A stretch of 64,000 bases of DNA from Variovorax sp. 770b2 (GTDB lineage: Bacteria > Pseudomonadota > Gammaproteobacteria > Burkholderiales > Burkholderiaceae_C). The stretch covers positions 62,001-126,000 of the forward strand of contig NZ_FOXJ01000003.1 of assembly GCF_900115685.1 (NCBI RefSeq). Direction: 5' to 3'. Made by a program: the position numbers and the translations under genes. Under the pieces are notes generated by a model. The model made no database searches and was not told the DNA's origin. It saw only the letters and a program-made list of their open reading frames with translations. Of the stretch, positions 9,128-16,649 are shown one piece after another (within the stretch, counting starts at the first letter, position 1; each line of letters starts with the position of its first letter).

Positions 9128-9158
9128 GGCCATCGCAACGTCCTTCGCGCCTGCCGCG

Positions 9159-9524
9159 TCAGTACTTGATGGTGACGCCGGCCTTCACCCCGTTGTTGGC
9201 CTTGCCGTCGGAGGTCACGCCGCCGTTGAACGACGTGCTTCCGCCGGTGCTCGCGCCGAGCGAGTAGACGGGCCGCGGCATGGAGGTGTCGGTGCCGATG
9301 TAGGTGCCGCTGCCGTCGGGCCGCTCCACGCCGACCGTCGCGCCCTTGGTGTAGGCCGAGGTTTCGGTCGAGTTGACGTTGGGGGCGATGTAGACGGTGC
9401 CCTTGTCGTTGCTGTCGACGGGCACCTTCACGGGTTCGGCGATAGCGGCGGTGCAGACTGCGAAGACTGCGCAGCCTCCAAAGAAGGCGGCCGCACGCGG
9501 GCGCGCAAGGATCAGTTTGCTCAT
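9159..9524 (-). CDS. Small secreted protein of unknown function
   Basis: The product is 121 residues. A cleavable signal peptide is visible: a short basic start (MSKLILARPR), a hydrophobic core (AAAFFGGCAVFAVCTAAIA) and a likely cut after AIA near residue 29. The mature part is rich in Gly, Ser, Thr and Val with repeated short beta-like stretches and ends in GVTIKY, suggesting an exported beta-rich protein. I do not recognise a family. The start at 9524 was chosen because it gives the signal peptide; the frame is open far upstream. It converges with the LysR gene and is divergent from the HTH regulator at 9615. Confidence 0.7.
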   Translation of the reverse strand: MSKLILARPRAAAFFGGCAVFAVCTAAIAEPVKVPVDSNDKGTVYIAPNVNSTETSAYTKGATVGVERPDGSGTYIGTDTSMPRPVYSLGASTGGSTSFNGGVTSDGKANNGVKAGVTIKY

Positions 9525-9614
9525 GGGGCGATCCTGGGGGTCGCGCGGCCAGACGCCTGTAGGACAGGAGGAAGCGTGAGGGCCCGCCCATGAGCCGGTG
9601 TAGCCTCGGCGCCC

Positions 9615-10835
9615 ATGGATTCCCTCATCGCCGCCTCCGCACGCGCCCTCGCCGCAGGGGATGCGCTCGGCGCCCTCAAGCGCGTTGCGCTGCGCGACGA
9701 TCCGCCCGCGCTGGCGCTGCGCGGCATCGCCATGGCGCAGCTGGGCGAACACCCGCGCGCCCGCGAGTTGCTGCGCCGCGCCGCGCGGGCCTTCGGCGCG
9801 CACGAAGAACTCGCGCGTGCGCGCTGCGTGGTCGCCGAGGCCGAGGTGGCGATGGCCATGCGCGATTTCGGCGGCACGCCGCGTGCGCTCGCGGCGGCCG
9901 CGGCCACGCTGGAAGCGCACGACGATTTCGCCAACGCGCGGCAGGCGCGGCTCATCGCGGCGCGCCGGCTGCTGCTCATCGGGCGCCTCGATGAAGCCGC
10001 CGCCGCGCTGGCGCTGCTCGATGGCCAGGCGCTGTCGCCGGCGCTCGCTGCCGTGGCCGAACTCACCGCGGCGGAGCTCGCGTTGCGCTCGCTGCGCCTC
10101 GGCCCCGCGCGGGCTGCACTCGCCCGCGCGCACGAGGCGGCCGGACGCGCCCGCGTGCCGGCGCTCGCGGCCGAGGTGGCGGAAGCGCAGGCCGCGCTCG
10201 ACCGCCCCGCGGCGCGGCGGCTCTTTCCCGGTGGCGAACAGGCGCTGCGGCTCGATGAGGTCGCGGCGCTGCTGGCCTCGGACGCATTGGTGGTCGATGC
10301 CTGCCGCCGCGGCGTGGGCGCCGGCGATGCGTGGCGGCCGCTCGCGCGCCGGCCGGTGCTCTTCGCACTGGCGCGCGCGCTCGCGGAGGCATGGCCCGGC
10401 GATGTCGAACGCGAAGCGCTGATCGCCTACGCCTTCAACACCCGCCACCCCGACGAGACGCTGCGCGCGCGCCTGCGCGTGGAGATCGGCCGGCTGCGCG
10501 CGCTGGTCGCGGCGGAGGCCGGCATCGAGGCCACCGCGCGCGGCTTCGCGCTCAAGCCGCGCGACGGGCGCGAGGTGGTGCTGCTCGCGCCGCCCATCGA
10601 TGGCGAGCAGGCCTCGCTGGTGGCGCTGCTCTCGGACGGCGCGGCGTGGTCGACCTCGGCCCTGGCGCTCGCGCTGGGGGCCAGCCAGCGCACCGTGCAG
10701 CGCGCGCTCGCCGAACTGGAGGCCGAGGGGCGCGTGCGCGCCAACGGGCGGGCGCGGGCGCAGCGCTGGCTCGCGCCGCCGCTCGCGGGATTCACGACGA
10801 TCTTGTTACTCCCCTCTTCGCTGCCGATTGCCTAA
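9615..10835 (+). CDS. Helix-turn-helix regulator with TPR-like N-terminal region
   Basis: The product is 406 residues. The first 200 are alanine/leucine-rich helical repeats resembling tetratricopeptide hairpins (for example ARELLRRAARAFGAHEELARAR). The middle (about 205-330) resembles a transcriptional regulator C-terminal effector module (EALIAYAFNTRHPDETLRARLR). The last quarter has a winged helix (TSALALALGASQRTVQRALAELEAEGRV). It sits directly upstream of the propeller and DUF899 genes, a neighbourhood I recall from other proteobacteria, so it probably controls them. Its last codons lie inside a 25-bp element repeated at 21758, which may be its own target or a coding relic. Confidence 0.75.
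   Translation: MDSLIAASARALAAGDALGALKRVALRDDPPALALRGIAMAQLGEHPRARELLRRAARAFGAHEELARARCVVAEAEVAMAMRDFGGTPRALAAAAATLEAHDDFANARQARLIAARRLLLIGRLDEAAAALALLDGQALSPALAAVAELTAAELALRSLRLGPARAALARAHEAAGRARVPALAAEVAEAQAALDRPAARRLFPGGEQALRLDEVAALLASDALVVDACRRGVGAGDAWRPLARRPVLFALARALAEAWPGDVEREALIAYAFNTRHPDETLRARLRVEIGRLRALVAAEAGIEATARGFALKPRDGREVVLLAPPIDGEQASLVALLSDGAAWSTSALALALGASQRTVQRALAELEAEGRVRANGRARAQRWLAPPLAGFTTILLLPSSLPIA
10789..10813 (+). repeat. 25-bp element, copy 1, upstream of the propeller/DUF899 genes
   Basis: These 25 bases (starting GATTCACGACGATC and ending TTGTTACTCCC) are identical to 21758-21782. This copy overlaps the 3' end of the regulator gene at 9615 and ends 71 bp before the next start codon. 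A TAAAGTTG stretch lies 19 bp after it; TAGATTTG lies 20 bp after copy 2, so a shared promoter or operator is possible. Confidence 0.6.
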
Positions 10836-10884
10836 AGTTGTCTCCAGGGCGCCGATCCGCGGCGCACCCCACAAGGAGCCAACG

Positions 10885-11556
10885 ATGACGAGCAAGAAAG
10901 ACATTCCCCAGGCCACCCTGCGCGCCGCCGAGATCGTGCGCGAGTACGGCCCCTTCGCGGGCGCCGACAACGTGGGCGGCGTGACCCATGACGGCCAGCG
11001 CGTCTGGGCCGCCGTCGGCGCCCGGCTGATCGCCTTCGACCCCGGGAGCGGCGAGACCACCCGCACCCTGGACCGCGCCGCCGATGCCGGCACCGCCTTC
11101 GATGGCAAGCACCTCTACCAGATCGCCGAGCAGCGCATCGACAAGATCGATCCCGCGACCGGCGACGTGCTGGCGTCGATTCCCGCGCCCGGCCATGGGA
11201 CCGATTCGGGCCTCACCTGGGCCGAGGGGAGCCTCTGGGTCGGGCAGTACCGCGACCGCAAGATCCACCAGATCGACCCCGCGACGGGCGCGGTGCTGCG
11301 CACCATCGAATCGAACCGCTTCGTCACCGGCGTGACCTGGGTCGATGGCCAGCTGTGGCACGCCACCTGGGAAGGCGACGAGAGCGAGCTGCGCCACATC
11401 GACCCGCAGAGCGGCGCCGTGCTCGAGCGGCTGGAAATGCCGCGCGGCGTGGGCATCAGCGGGCTCGAATCCGACGGGGCCGACCTCTTCTATTGCGGCG
11501 GTGGCGGCAGCGGCAAGGTGCGCGCCGTGCGCCGCCCGAAATCCGCCAGGGCCTGA
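10885..11556 (+). CDS. Beta-propeller (glutamine-cyclotransferase/SMP-30-like) protein
   Basis: The product is 223 residues built of short repeats in which an IDPATG turn recurs (DKIDPATGDVLASI, HQIDPATGAVLRTI, HIDPQSGAVLERL), each followed by a GLTWAEGSLWVGQY-type strand pair. This is the pattern of a small beta-propeller of the glutaminyl cyclotransferase or SMP-30 class. No signal peptide is visible, so it should be cytoplasmic. The start at 10885 has AAGGAG about 6-8 bases upstream. It is followed after 29 bp by the DUF899 gene, with which it should be co-transcribed. Enzymatic activity is not evident from the sequence. Confidence 0.78.
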   Translation: MTSKKDIPQATLRAAEIVREYGPFAGADNVGGVTHDGQRVWAAVGARLIAFDPGSGETTRTLDRAADAGTAFDGKHLYQIAEQRIDKIDPATGDVLASIPAPGHGTDSGLTWAEGSLWVGQYRDRKIHQIDPATGAVLRTIESNRFVTGVTWVDGQLWHATWEGDESELRHIDPQSGAVLERLEMPRGVGISGLESDGADLFYCGGGGSGKVRAVRRPKSARA

Positions 11557-11585
11557 GCGGCCCGTCAACCCAAGGAGAACCCATC

Positions 11586-12380
11586 ATGAACACCCTCACC
11601 GCAGAAACGACCCGCCTGAAGAACCACGCCGTCGTGTCGAAGGACCGATGGCTCGCCCAGCGCAAGGCGCTGCTGGCGCGCGAGAAGGAGCTCACGCACC
11701 TGCGCGACGAGATCGCCCGCGAGCGCCGCGCCTTGCCGTGGACGCGCGTCGAGAAGGACTACACCTTCGACACCCCCGAGGGCCCGCGCCGGCTCGCCGA
11801 CCTGTTCGAAGGCCGCCGCCAGCTGGTGGTGCAGCACTTCATGCTCGGCCCGGAGTGGGAGCAAGGCTGCCCGAGCTGCTCGTACATGGCCGATCACATC
11901 GCGGGCATGAAGGTGCACCTGGAACACCGCGACGTGACGATGCTGGTCGTCTCGCGCGCGCCGCTGGCCGAGATCGAGCGCTTTCGCCAGCGCATGGGCT
12001 GGCAGTTCAAGTGGGTGTCGGCTTGCGAGAGCGACTTCAACTACGACTTCGGCGTGAGCTTCAAGCCGCAGGAGTGGGCCGAGGGCAAGGGCGAGGTCTA
12101 CTACAACTACAGCGTGCGGCCCTTCCCCGCGCAGGAAGCGCCCGGCGTCAGCGTGTTCTACAAGGACGATGCGGGCGAGGTGTTCCACACCTACTCGACC
12201 TACGAGCGCGGGGTCGAAGTGATGATGGGCACCTACAACCTGCTCGACCTCACGCCCAAGGGACGCGACGAGCACAACCCGGTCTACGCGATGGATTGGG
12301 TGCGGCACCACGACCGGTACGAGCCGGCGCCGGAGGCAGCCAAGCCAGCGGCAGGCTCGTGCTGCCACGGCGACGACTGA
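11586..12380 (+). CDS. DUF899 thioredoxin-like protein
   Basis: The product is 264 residues and recognisable as DUF899. An N-terminal helical segment (DRWLAQRKALLAREKELTHL) is followed by VEKDYTFDTPEGPRRLADLF and the thioredoxin-like core with MLGPEWEQGCPSCSYMADH, where a CPSC pair lies where the thioredoxin active site would be. The end is cysteine/histidine-containing (AGSCCHGDD). AAGGAG lies 8-9 bases before the ATG. DUF899 proteins are often encoded with stress or regulator genes, and a redox role is plausible from the CPSC motif but unproven. The gene is the third in the regulator/propeller/DUF899 set. Confidence 0.88.
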   Translation: MNTLTAETTRLKNHAVVSKDRWLAQRKALLAREKELTHLRDEIARERRALPWTRVEKDYTFDTPEGPRRLADLFEGRRQLVVQHFMLGPEWEQGCPSCSYMADHIAGMKVHLEHRDVTMLVVSRAPLAEIERFRQRMGWQFKWVSACESDFNYDFGVSFKPQEWAEGKGEVYYNYSVRPFPAQEAPGVSVFYKDDAGEVFHTYSTYERGVEVMMGTYNLLDLTPKGRDEHNPVYAMDWVRHHDRYEPAPEAAKPAAGSCCHGDD

Positions 12381-12388
12381 ACGCGGGG

Positions 12389-12424
12389 GATGTCGTGGCG
12401 GATGTCGTGGCGGATGTCGTCGCA
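12389..12424 (+). repeat. Three tandem 12-bp units at the start of a membrane-protein gene
   Basis: The unit GATGTCGTGGCG occurs twice in a row and a third time with two changes at its end. It is in frame and encodes DVVA three times. Because it holds the only plausible GTG starts (12395, 12407), a change in copy number would move or remove the start. Confidence 0.7.
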
Positions 12425-13009
12425 AACGCAGGCCTTTGGCCCTGGCTCGCGGTCGCGGGCGTCGGCGCCCTGCATGGGCTGAACCCCGCCACCGGCTGGA
12501 TGCTGGCCGCCGCGTGGGGCGTGCGCTCGGGGGACAGGGCGCAGGCCCTCCGGGCGCTGATGCCGATCGCGGTCGGGCATGCGGCATCGATCGCGCTGGT
12601 GGCCGGCGCGGTGGCGTTCGGCCTGTCGATGGACCGCGCGGTGGTGCAGGTGCTGGCGGGTGGACTGTTCGTTGCAGTCGCGGTGCTTCACCTGTGGCGC
12701 CGCACCCCCAGGGCTGCGCGTGCACCGGCAGGGCATGCCGGGCTCGCGCTCTGGTCTTTCATGATGTCCACCGCGCATGGGGCGGGGCTGATGCTGGTGC
12801 CGGCGCTGATCCCGCTCTGCATGGGAGATGGGGCGGGCGGGCAGATCGCCGCATCCGATTCGCTGATGCTTGCGTTCGCAGCGGTCGGTGTTCACACCGC
12901 GGCAATGCTGGCTGTCACGGGCTTGATCGCGAGCGGGGTTTGCCGTGGCTTCGATGCAGGTGCAGGCCTTCTTCGAAGCCTCAGGCGCAAGGCATGGCGC
13001 CCTGGCTAG
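12395..13009 (+). CDS. Multi-pass membrane protein of unknown function
   Basis: The product is about 204 residues with five to six hydrophobic segments, for example LWPWLAVAGVGALHGLNPAT, AAAWGVRSGDRAQALRALMP, GHAASIALVAGAVAFGL and GAGLMLVPALIPLCM. Conserved-looking histidines lie in three segments (ALHGLNPA, VGHAAS, TAHGAGL). They faintly recall nickel/cobalt permease or UreH-like transporters, but I cannot assign a family. The start is uncertain: GTG at 12395 has GGGGG six bases upstream, and GTG at 12407 is possible. The stop shares CTAG with the stop of the convergent gene at 13006. It lies 14 bp after the DUF899 gene. Confidence 0.65.
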   Translation: MADVVADVVANAGLWPWLAVAGVGALHGLNPATGWMLAAAWGVRSGDRAQALRALMPIAVGHAASIALVAGAVAFGLSMDRAVVQVLAGGLFVAVAVLHLWRRTPRAARAPAGHAGLALWSFMMSTAHGAGLMLVPALIPLCMGDGAGGQIAASDSLMLAFAAVGVHTAAMLAVTGLIASGVCRGFDAGAGLLRSLRRKAWRPG

Positions 13010-13326
13010 GCATGAACGGCGATTCGCATGAGCTGTCGCGCCCCCTCGACGACGAGGCACAGCACCGCTCCCCCAAGACCGATCCGAAAACACCCCCATT
13101 CCTTCCGGCCGGATACGCCGAACGCCGTCGCCAGCACGGCGAGAAATATCATGAAAAGCCCCATCAGCTGAGCGTCGGGCGCCAGCAGCGTGACGGTCCA
13201 GTTCCCTCGCCCCGGGCGATAGGTGTACTGACCGGAGAACAGCACCCAGAGGCCGCAGGCCGCCAAGCCCAACGGCAGCAATGGCCCCAGGTAGCGGACG
13301 ACGAAGGATCTTCTGCCTTCGCTCAC
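13006..13326 (-). CDS. Small membrane protein of unknown function
   Basis: The product is 106 residues with three hydrophobic stretches: YLGPLLPLGLAACGLWVLFSG, LMGLFMIFLAVLATAFGV and a weaker GLGGAVLCLVVEG. It starts with GTG, one base after the hydrolase stop, so it is coupled to the alpha/beta hydrolase upstream. Its stop overlaps the stop of the convergent membrane gene. No family is recognised. Confidence 0.6.
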   Translation of the reverse strand: MSEGRRSFVVRYLGPLLPLGLAACGLWVLFSGQYTYRPGRGNWTVTLLAPDAQLMGLFMIFLAVLATAFGVSGRKEWGCFRIGLGGAVLCLVVEGARQLMRIAVHA

Positions 13327-13327
13327 C

Positions 13328-14161
13328 TCACGCCGCCTTCGGCTCCGGCAATACCGCCGTCAACGCGAAGTCGATCAGCCGCAGCCAGGTCTCTTCGAGC
13401 CCCATGATGTTGTAGTGGTCCGAGCCAGGAACGGTCTCCACGGACACCGGTGTCGGCCATGCTGCGATGAGCTTCTGCGAACGCTCCGGCAGCACGACGT
13501 CGTCGCGTTCGGCCAGCAGCACCTGTGTCTTCGCGGCGACCTCCGCGCAGTGCGTGAGCGAGTCGAACCGGTTGCGCAGCAGCAGCGACAGCGGCACGAG
13601 CGGAAAGCGCCGCTTCGCGACTTCGAGCATCGAGTCGTAGGGCGTGACCAGTTGCAGGCTCGCGAACTCCTGCCGCGCCACGAGCTGGATGGCCACGCCC
13701 GTGCCCAGGCTTCGGCCGACCACGTGCAGGCGCGCATTCGGGAAGGCGCGGCGCAGGTGTTTGGCGAACTGGCCGCCGTCTTCGACGGAGGCGATCTCCG
13801 AGGGCTGCCCCTGCGAGTCGGCCACGCCGCGGTAGTTGATCGCGGCGAAGCCGAAGCCGTCCGGCAGCCAGTGCAGCGCCTGCGCGGTGGCGCGAACGTC
13901 TTCGCTGCGGCCCGCGAAATAGATGAACAGGTCCCGCACCGCCTCCTCGCCCTGCGGGTGGTAGACATAGCCGCGGACCATGCCGCCCGGCACCGTGTGC
14001 GAGTAGGTGGAGAAGTCGTCCGACAGCTGAACGACGGGGTGCTTGCGGGCATTGAAGAGGATGTGCCCCTGGCGCGTTGCAAGGAGAGTCCAGTAGGCGG
14101 CGAGGCTGCCGATGGCGGCGGCCGAAGCGGAAAGTGCGATGCGGGCGGCTTTGGATGACAA
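13328..14161 (-). CDS. Membrane-anchored alpha/beta hydrolase
   Basis: The product is 277 residues. A hydrophobic N-terminus (IALSASAAAIGSLAAYWTLLA) probably anchors or exports it. The alpha/beta hydrolase core shows the nucleophile elbow GRSLGTG (Ser near residue 151), a candidate acid in LAERDDVVLP and the catalytic histidine in GSDHYNIMG. The oxyanion region FIYFAGRSEDV precedes them. It resembles the BEM46/YfhR-like serine hydrolases whose substrates are mostly unknown. The small membrane gene downstream is coupled to it, so the two may act together at the membrane. Confidence 0.82.
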   Translation of the reverse strand: MSSKAARIALSASAAAIGSLAAYWTLLATRQGHILFNARKHPVVQLSDDFSTYSHTVPGGMVRGYVYHPQGEEAVRDLFIYFAGRSEDVRATAQALHWLPDGFGFAAINYRGVADSQGQPSEIASVEDGGQFAKHLRRAFPNARLHVVGRSLGTGVAIQLVARQEFASLQLVTPYDSMLEVAKRRFPLVPLSLLLRNRFDSLTHCAEVAAKTQVLLAERDDVVLPERSQKLIAAWPTPVSVETVPGSDHYNIMGLEETWLRLIDFALTAVLPEPKAA

Positions 14162-14247
14162 GGTTCTTTTTCCTGGAGCAACGGCATTGAGGCGCGGAGC
14201 CTGTGTGCGAAGGCGCTAGTTTCGCCTCGTTCGTGGGTGGGGTCGTG

Positions 14248-14691
14248 TCAGGAATTGGTTCCCTTGGGGGTCGGCGTTTTCTTCTTTCGCCCGCCGATGG
14301 CGCCCGACGCGGCCGCCTTCAGGATGCGGCGGAACGTGGGGCACTCCATGTGGCTCGGCGCGGGGCACACGGCCGCGTGCCGCAGGCCGTCGCGCAGGGC
14401 CCCCAGCTCGCGGATGGTGCGGTCGAGCGCGTCGGCCTTGGCCGCGAGCATCTGCCGGTCGATGCGCGGGCCGTCCTCCGGCGCGAACATGCGCGCGATT
14501 TCATCGAGCGAAAAACCGGCGGCCCGGCCCACCGTGATGAGCGCCAGCCGCTCCAGCACGCCGGGATGGAACAGGCGGCGAAGGCCGCGCCGGCCGGTCG
14601 AGACGATCAGCCCCTTTTCGTCGTAGAACCGCAGCGTCGAGGCCGGGATTCCCGATTGCCGCGCCACCTCGGCGATGTCCAGATGCTGCAC
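14248..14691 (-). CDS. MerR-family regulator with C-terminal CX7C loop
   Basis: The product is 147 residues with an N-terminal MerR helix-turn-helix (LDIAEVARQSGIPASTLRFYDEKGLI) and wing, a long dimerisation helix (QMLAAKADALDRTIRELGALRDGL) and a C-terminal loop CPAPSHMECP. That CX7C spacing with flanking prolines is the same as the copper-binding loop of CueR, and it includes a histidine. SoxR is excluded because the four-cysteine cluster is absent. The tail is lysine-rich. It is divergent from a methyltransferase across 79 bp that contain a near-perfect 20-bp palindrome. Metal sensing is an inference from the loop alone. Confidence 0.85.
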   Translation of the reverse strand: MQHLDIAEVARQSGIPASTLRFYDEKGLIVSTGRRGLRRLFHPGVLERLALITVGRAAGFSLDEIARMFAPEDGPRIDRQMLAAKADALDRTIRELGALRDGLRHAAVCPAPSHMECPTFRRILKAAASGAIGGRKKKTPTPKGTNS

Positions 14692-14694
14692 CTC

Positions 14695-14717
14695 TTGACC
14701 TCAAGTCGACTTGAAGT
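14695..14717. promoter_or_regulatory. MerR-type operator overlapping a -35 hexamer
   Basis: TTGACC (14695-14700) is followed at once by the perfect 14-bp palindrome TCAAGTCGACTTGA (14701-14714). With its flanks it forms a 20-bp imperfect palindrome at 14698-14717 with one mismatched pair. The GTCGAC centre is like that of the E. coli zntA operator. The position between the MerR gene and the methyltransferase fits a MerR-activated promoter reading rightward. The -10 hexamer is not clear. Confidence 0.6.
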
Positions 14718-14770
14718 TGCACAGTCTAGCTTCGGCCTCTTTTTTCGAGGCACATGAAAGGATCAGGACC

Positions 14771-15625
14771 ATGAACGCCCAGCACCCGAACGACAACGAA
14801 CAGGCCGCACTCTGGAACGGACGCGCAGGCCGCGCCTGGATCGACGGACAGGCGACGCTCGACCGGATGTTCAGCGCCTTCGAAGACCTGCTCGCCGACA
14901 CGGTGCGCAACGCATCGGCGCGGCGGGTGCTCGACGTGGGCTGCGGCACGGGCAGCACGACGCTCGCTGCGGCGCGGGCGGCCGGCGTGCAGGGCGAATG
15001 CCTCGGCGTCGATATCTCGCAGCCGATGATCGCGGTGGCCCGCGACCGCGCCGAGCGTGAAGGCTCGACCGCCCGCTTCGTCGGCGCCGACGTGCAGACG
15101 CACGCCTTCGCGCCCGCGCGCTTCGACCTCGTCATCTCGCGCTTCGGCGTGATGTTCTTCGACGATCCCGTGGCCGCCTTCACGAACCTGCGCCGCGCGG
15201 CGAGCGCCGGTGCGCCGCTGCAGGTCATCGCGTGGCGAAGCCCCGCGGAGAACCCCTACATGACCACGGCCGAGCGCGCAGCGGCGCCGCTGCTGCCGGA
15301 CATGCCGGTGCGCGCGCCGGGTGCGCCGGGGCAGTTTGCCTTTGCAGACAGGCACCGGGTCGCGTCCATCCTGCAAGAGAGTGGGTGGACCGGGATCGAC
15401 ATCCAGCCGATCGATGTGGACTGCGCCTTTCCCGAGAAGGACCTGGTCGGTTATTTCACGCGCCTCGGCACCGTCGGCCAGGTGCTCCAAGACATGGACG
15501 AGGCGACGCGCCGGCAGGTCATCGGCACCGTGCGCGCCGCCTTCGATCCGTTCGTGCATGCGGACGAAGTGCGCTTCACCGCGGCCTGCTGGATGATCGG
15601 TGCGAAGGCGCCTGCCCACGCCTGA
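14771..15625 (+). CDS. Class I SAM-dependent methyltransferase
   Basis: The product is 284 residues. The SAM-binding motif I is VLDVGCGTGSTTL near residue 56, followed by the acidic end of beta-2 in LGVDIS and motif II/III features (FDLVISRFGVMFFDDP). This is a UbiE/YcgJ-like fold. The ATG at 14771 was preferred to an upstream one because AGGA precedes it and it clears the operator. It is divergent from the MerR gene and is presumably controlled by it. The methyl acceptor is unknown. Confidence 0.88.
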   Translation: MNAQHPNDNEQAALWNGRAGRAWIDGQATLDRMFSAFEDLLADTVRNASARRVLDVGCGTGSTTLAAARAAGVQGECLGVDISQPMIAVARDRAEREGSTARFVGADVQTHAFAPARFDLVISRFGVMFFDDPVAAFTNLRRAASAGAPLQVIAWRSPAENPYMTTAERAAAPLLPDMPVRAPGAPGQFAFADRHRVASILQESGWTGIDIQPIDVDCAFPEKDLVGYFTRLGTVGQVLQDMDEATRRQVIGTVRAAFDPFVHADEVRFTAACWMIGAKAPAHA

Positions 15626-15676
15626 AGCGACCGTTTGCACAACGCATGCGCGCTGATCGGGAGCGGCCTAGCCCGC

Positions 15677-16042
15677 TCAATGCCGCGTTTCTTTGCAGCG
15701 TCTCAGTTCGGTGCAGGCGGCGTCGAACTGCTCGTAGTACGCATCGATGAACGCTTCCTCGTCCGCTGCCATGTCGAGCAGCGCGGAGAGCACGCCGATC
15801 TGCTGCGCGCGGGCAAAGGCGGCGAGATCTTCGATCGCCGTCTCGTGCACGTCTTCCAGCGCATCGAGAGAACCCGCGTTCCTTACCGCGTAGTCGAGGG
15901 CCCACATGCAATAGATCGCATGCTCGGGCCGCGAGAGCGAGGCTTCGCCTTGCTCCGCCCTCTTCTCGATGATTTCGTCGCCTGCTTCCAGCAACCAGGT
16001 TTCCATGTCGTCCACATGGCCCATATCGTCCGCAGCGCTCAT
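15677..16042 (-). CDS. Acidic hypothetical protein
   Basis: The product is 121 residues, strongly acidic and almost wholly helical (for example ETAIEDLAAFARAQQIGVLSALLDMAADEEAF). The N-terminus MSAADDMGHVDDMETWLLEAG begins four bases after the stop of the 48-residue membrane peptide gene, so the two form an operon. The start at 16042 was chosen for that reason and because the frame upstream overlaps that gene. No family is recognised; there is no signal peptide or membrane span. Confidence 0.6.
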   Translation of the reverse strand: MSAADDMGHVDDMETWLLEAGDEIIEKRAEQGEASLSRPEHAIYCMWALDYAVRNAGSLDALEDVHETAIEDLAAFARAQQIGVLSALLDMAADEEAFIDAYYEQFDAACTELRRCKETRH

Positions 16043-16046
16043 GGCG

Positions 16047-16193
16047 TCATTTGTCCTTCCTGTCGACGGCCAGGGACAGCGCGATGCCCAGCGCGAGCCC
16101 GATGCCGATTCCCATGCCGATGTTGTCCAGCACCAGGCCGATGGCAACGCCCACGGCCAAGCCCGCTCCGATGCCCAGGCTCTTGCTTTTCAT
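16047..16193 (-). CDS. 48-residue glycine-rich membrane peptide
   Basis: This short frame encodes a 48-residue peptide starting MKSKSLGIGAGLAVGVAIGL and ending in a charged AVDRKDK tail. Between them is a nearly continuous glycine-zipper pattern (GxGxG and GxxxG with Ala, Ile and Leu), typical of small inner-membrane peptides. The hydrophobic core, a basic start and coupling to the next gene (four bases between TGA and ATG) support a real gene. No strong ribosome site is visible, and I do not recognise a family. Confidence 0.55.
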   Translation of the reverse strand: MKSKSLGIGAGLAVGVAIGLVLDNIGMGIGIGLALGIALSLAVDRKDK

Positions 16194-16264
16194 CGGCGCA
16201 GTTTATTCACCGGTGCCGCGTGCAAGACGTATTCTTTGGCAACAAACCTTCAATGCCAGGGGCC

Positions 16265-16645
16265 ATGACCACGCCGACCACACCACCCTCTTCTTCACCT
16301 TCTTCGTCCCCGCCCGGCCCCTCGCCCGAGGCGCTGGAGCGCATGCTGGCCGCGGGCCGCGACGGCGCGCTGCTGCGCATGAGCCTTGCGCTCGCGTATC
16401 ACCGGCGGGAGGACGAGCAGACGGCCCTTGCCCACATCGAGAAGGCGCTGGCCTTCGATCCGGACTTCACGGCCGCAGGCCGGTTGCACGGGCTCATCGC
16501 GCTGGCCCTCGGCGACAACGCGACGGCCGGGGAGGCATTTGCGAAAGCGCTCGACGTGGCGAAGCGGCGCGGCGAACTTCAGCTGGTGAAGGAGCTCACC
16601 GTGCGCTTGCGGCGGCTGCGTCCCGAGGCACCGCGCCAGCCCTGA
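16265..16645 (+). CDS. Tetratricopeptide-repeat protein
   Basis: The product is about 126 residues. After a low-complexity Pro/Ser/Thr N-terminus it has helical hairpins of the TPR type: ALLRMSLALAYHRREDEQTALAHIEKALAFDPDF, then AAGRLHGLIALALGDNATAGEAFAKALDVA. A DPDF turn between repeats is canonical. The start is uncertain between 16253 and 16265, which differ by four residues. The gene converges with the phospholipase gene, four bases apart. A scaffolding role is inferred from the fold only. Confidence 0.75.
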   Translation: MTTPTTPPSSSPSSSPPGPSPEALERMLAAGRDGALLRMSLALAYHRREDEQTALAHIEKALAFDPDFTAAGRLHGLIALALGDNATAGEAFAKALDVAKRRGELQLVKELTVRLRRLRPEAPRQP

Positions 16646-16649
16646 AACT

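Noticed and set aside
14248..14691. Assignment as SoxR because of the operator-like palindrome
   Set aside because: The four-cysteine [2Fe-2S] cluster of SoxR is missing; only a CX7C loop is present.
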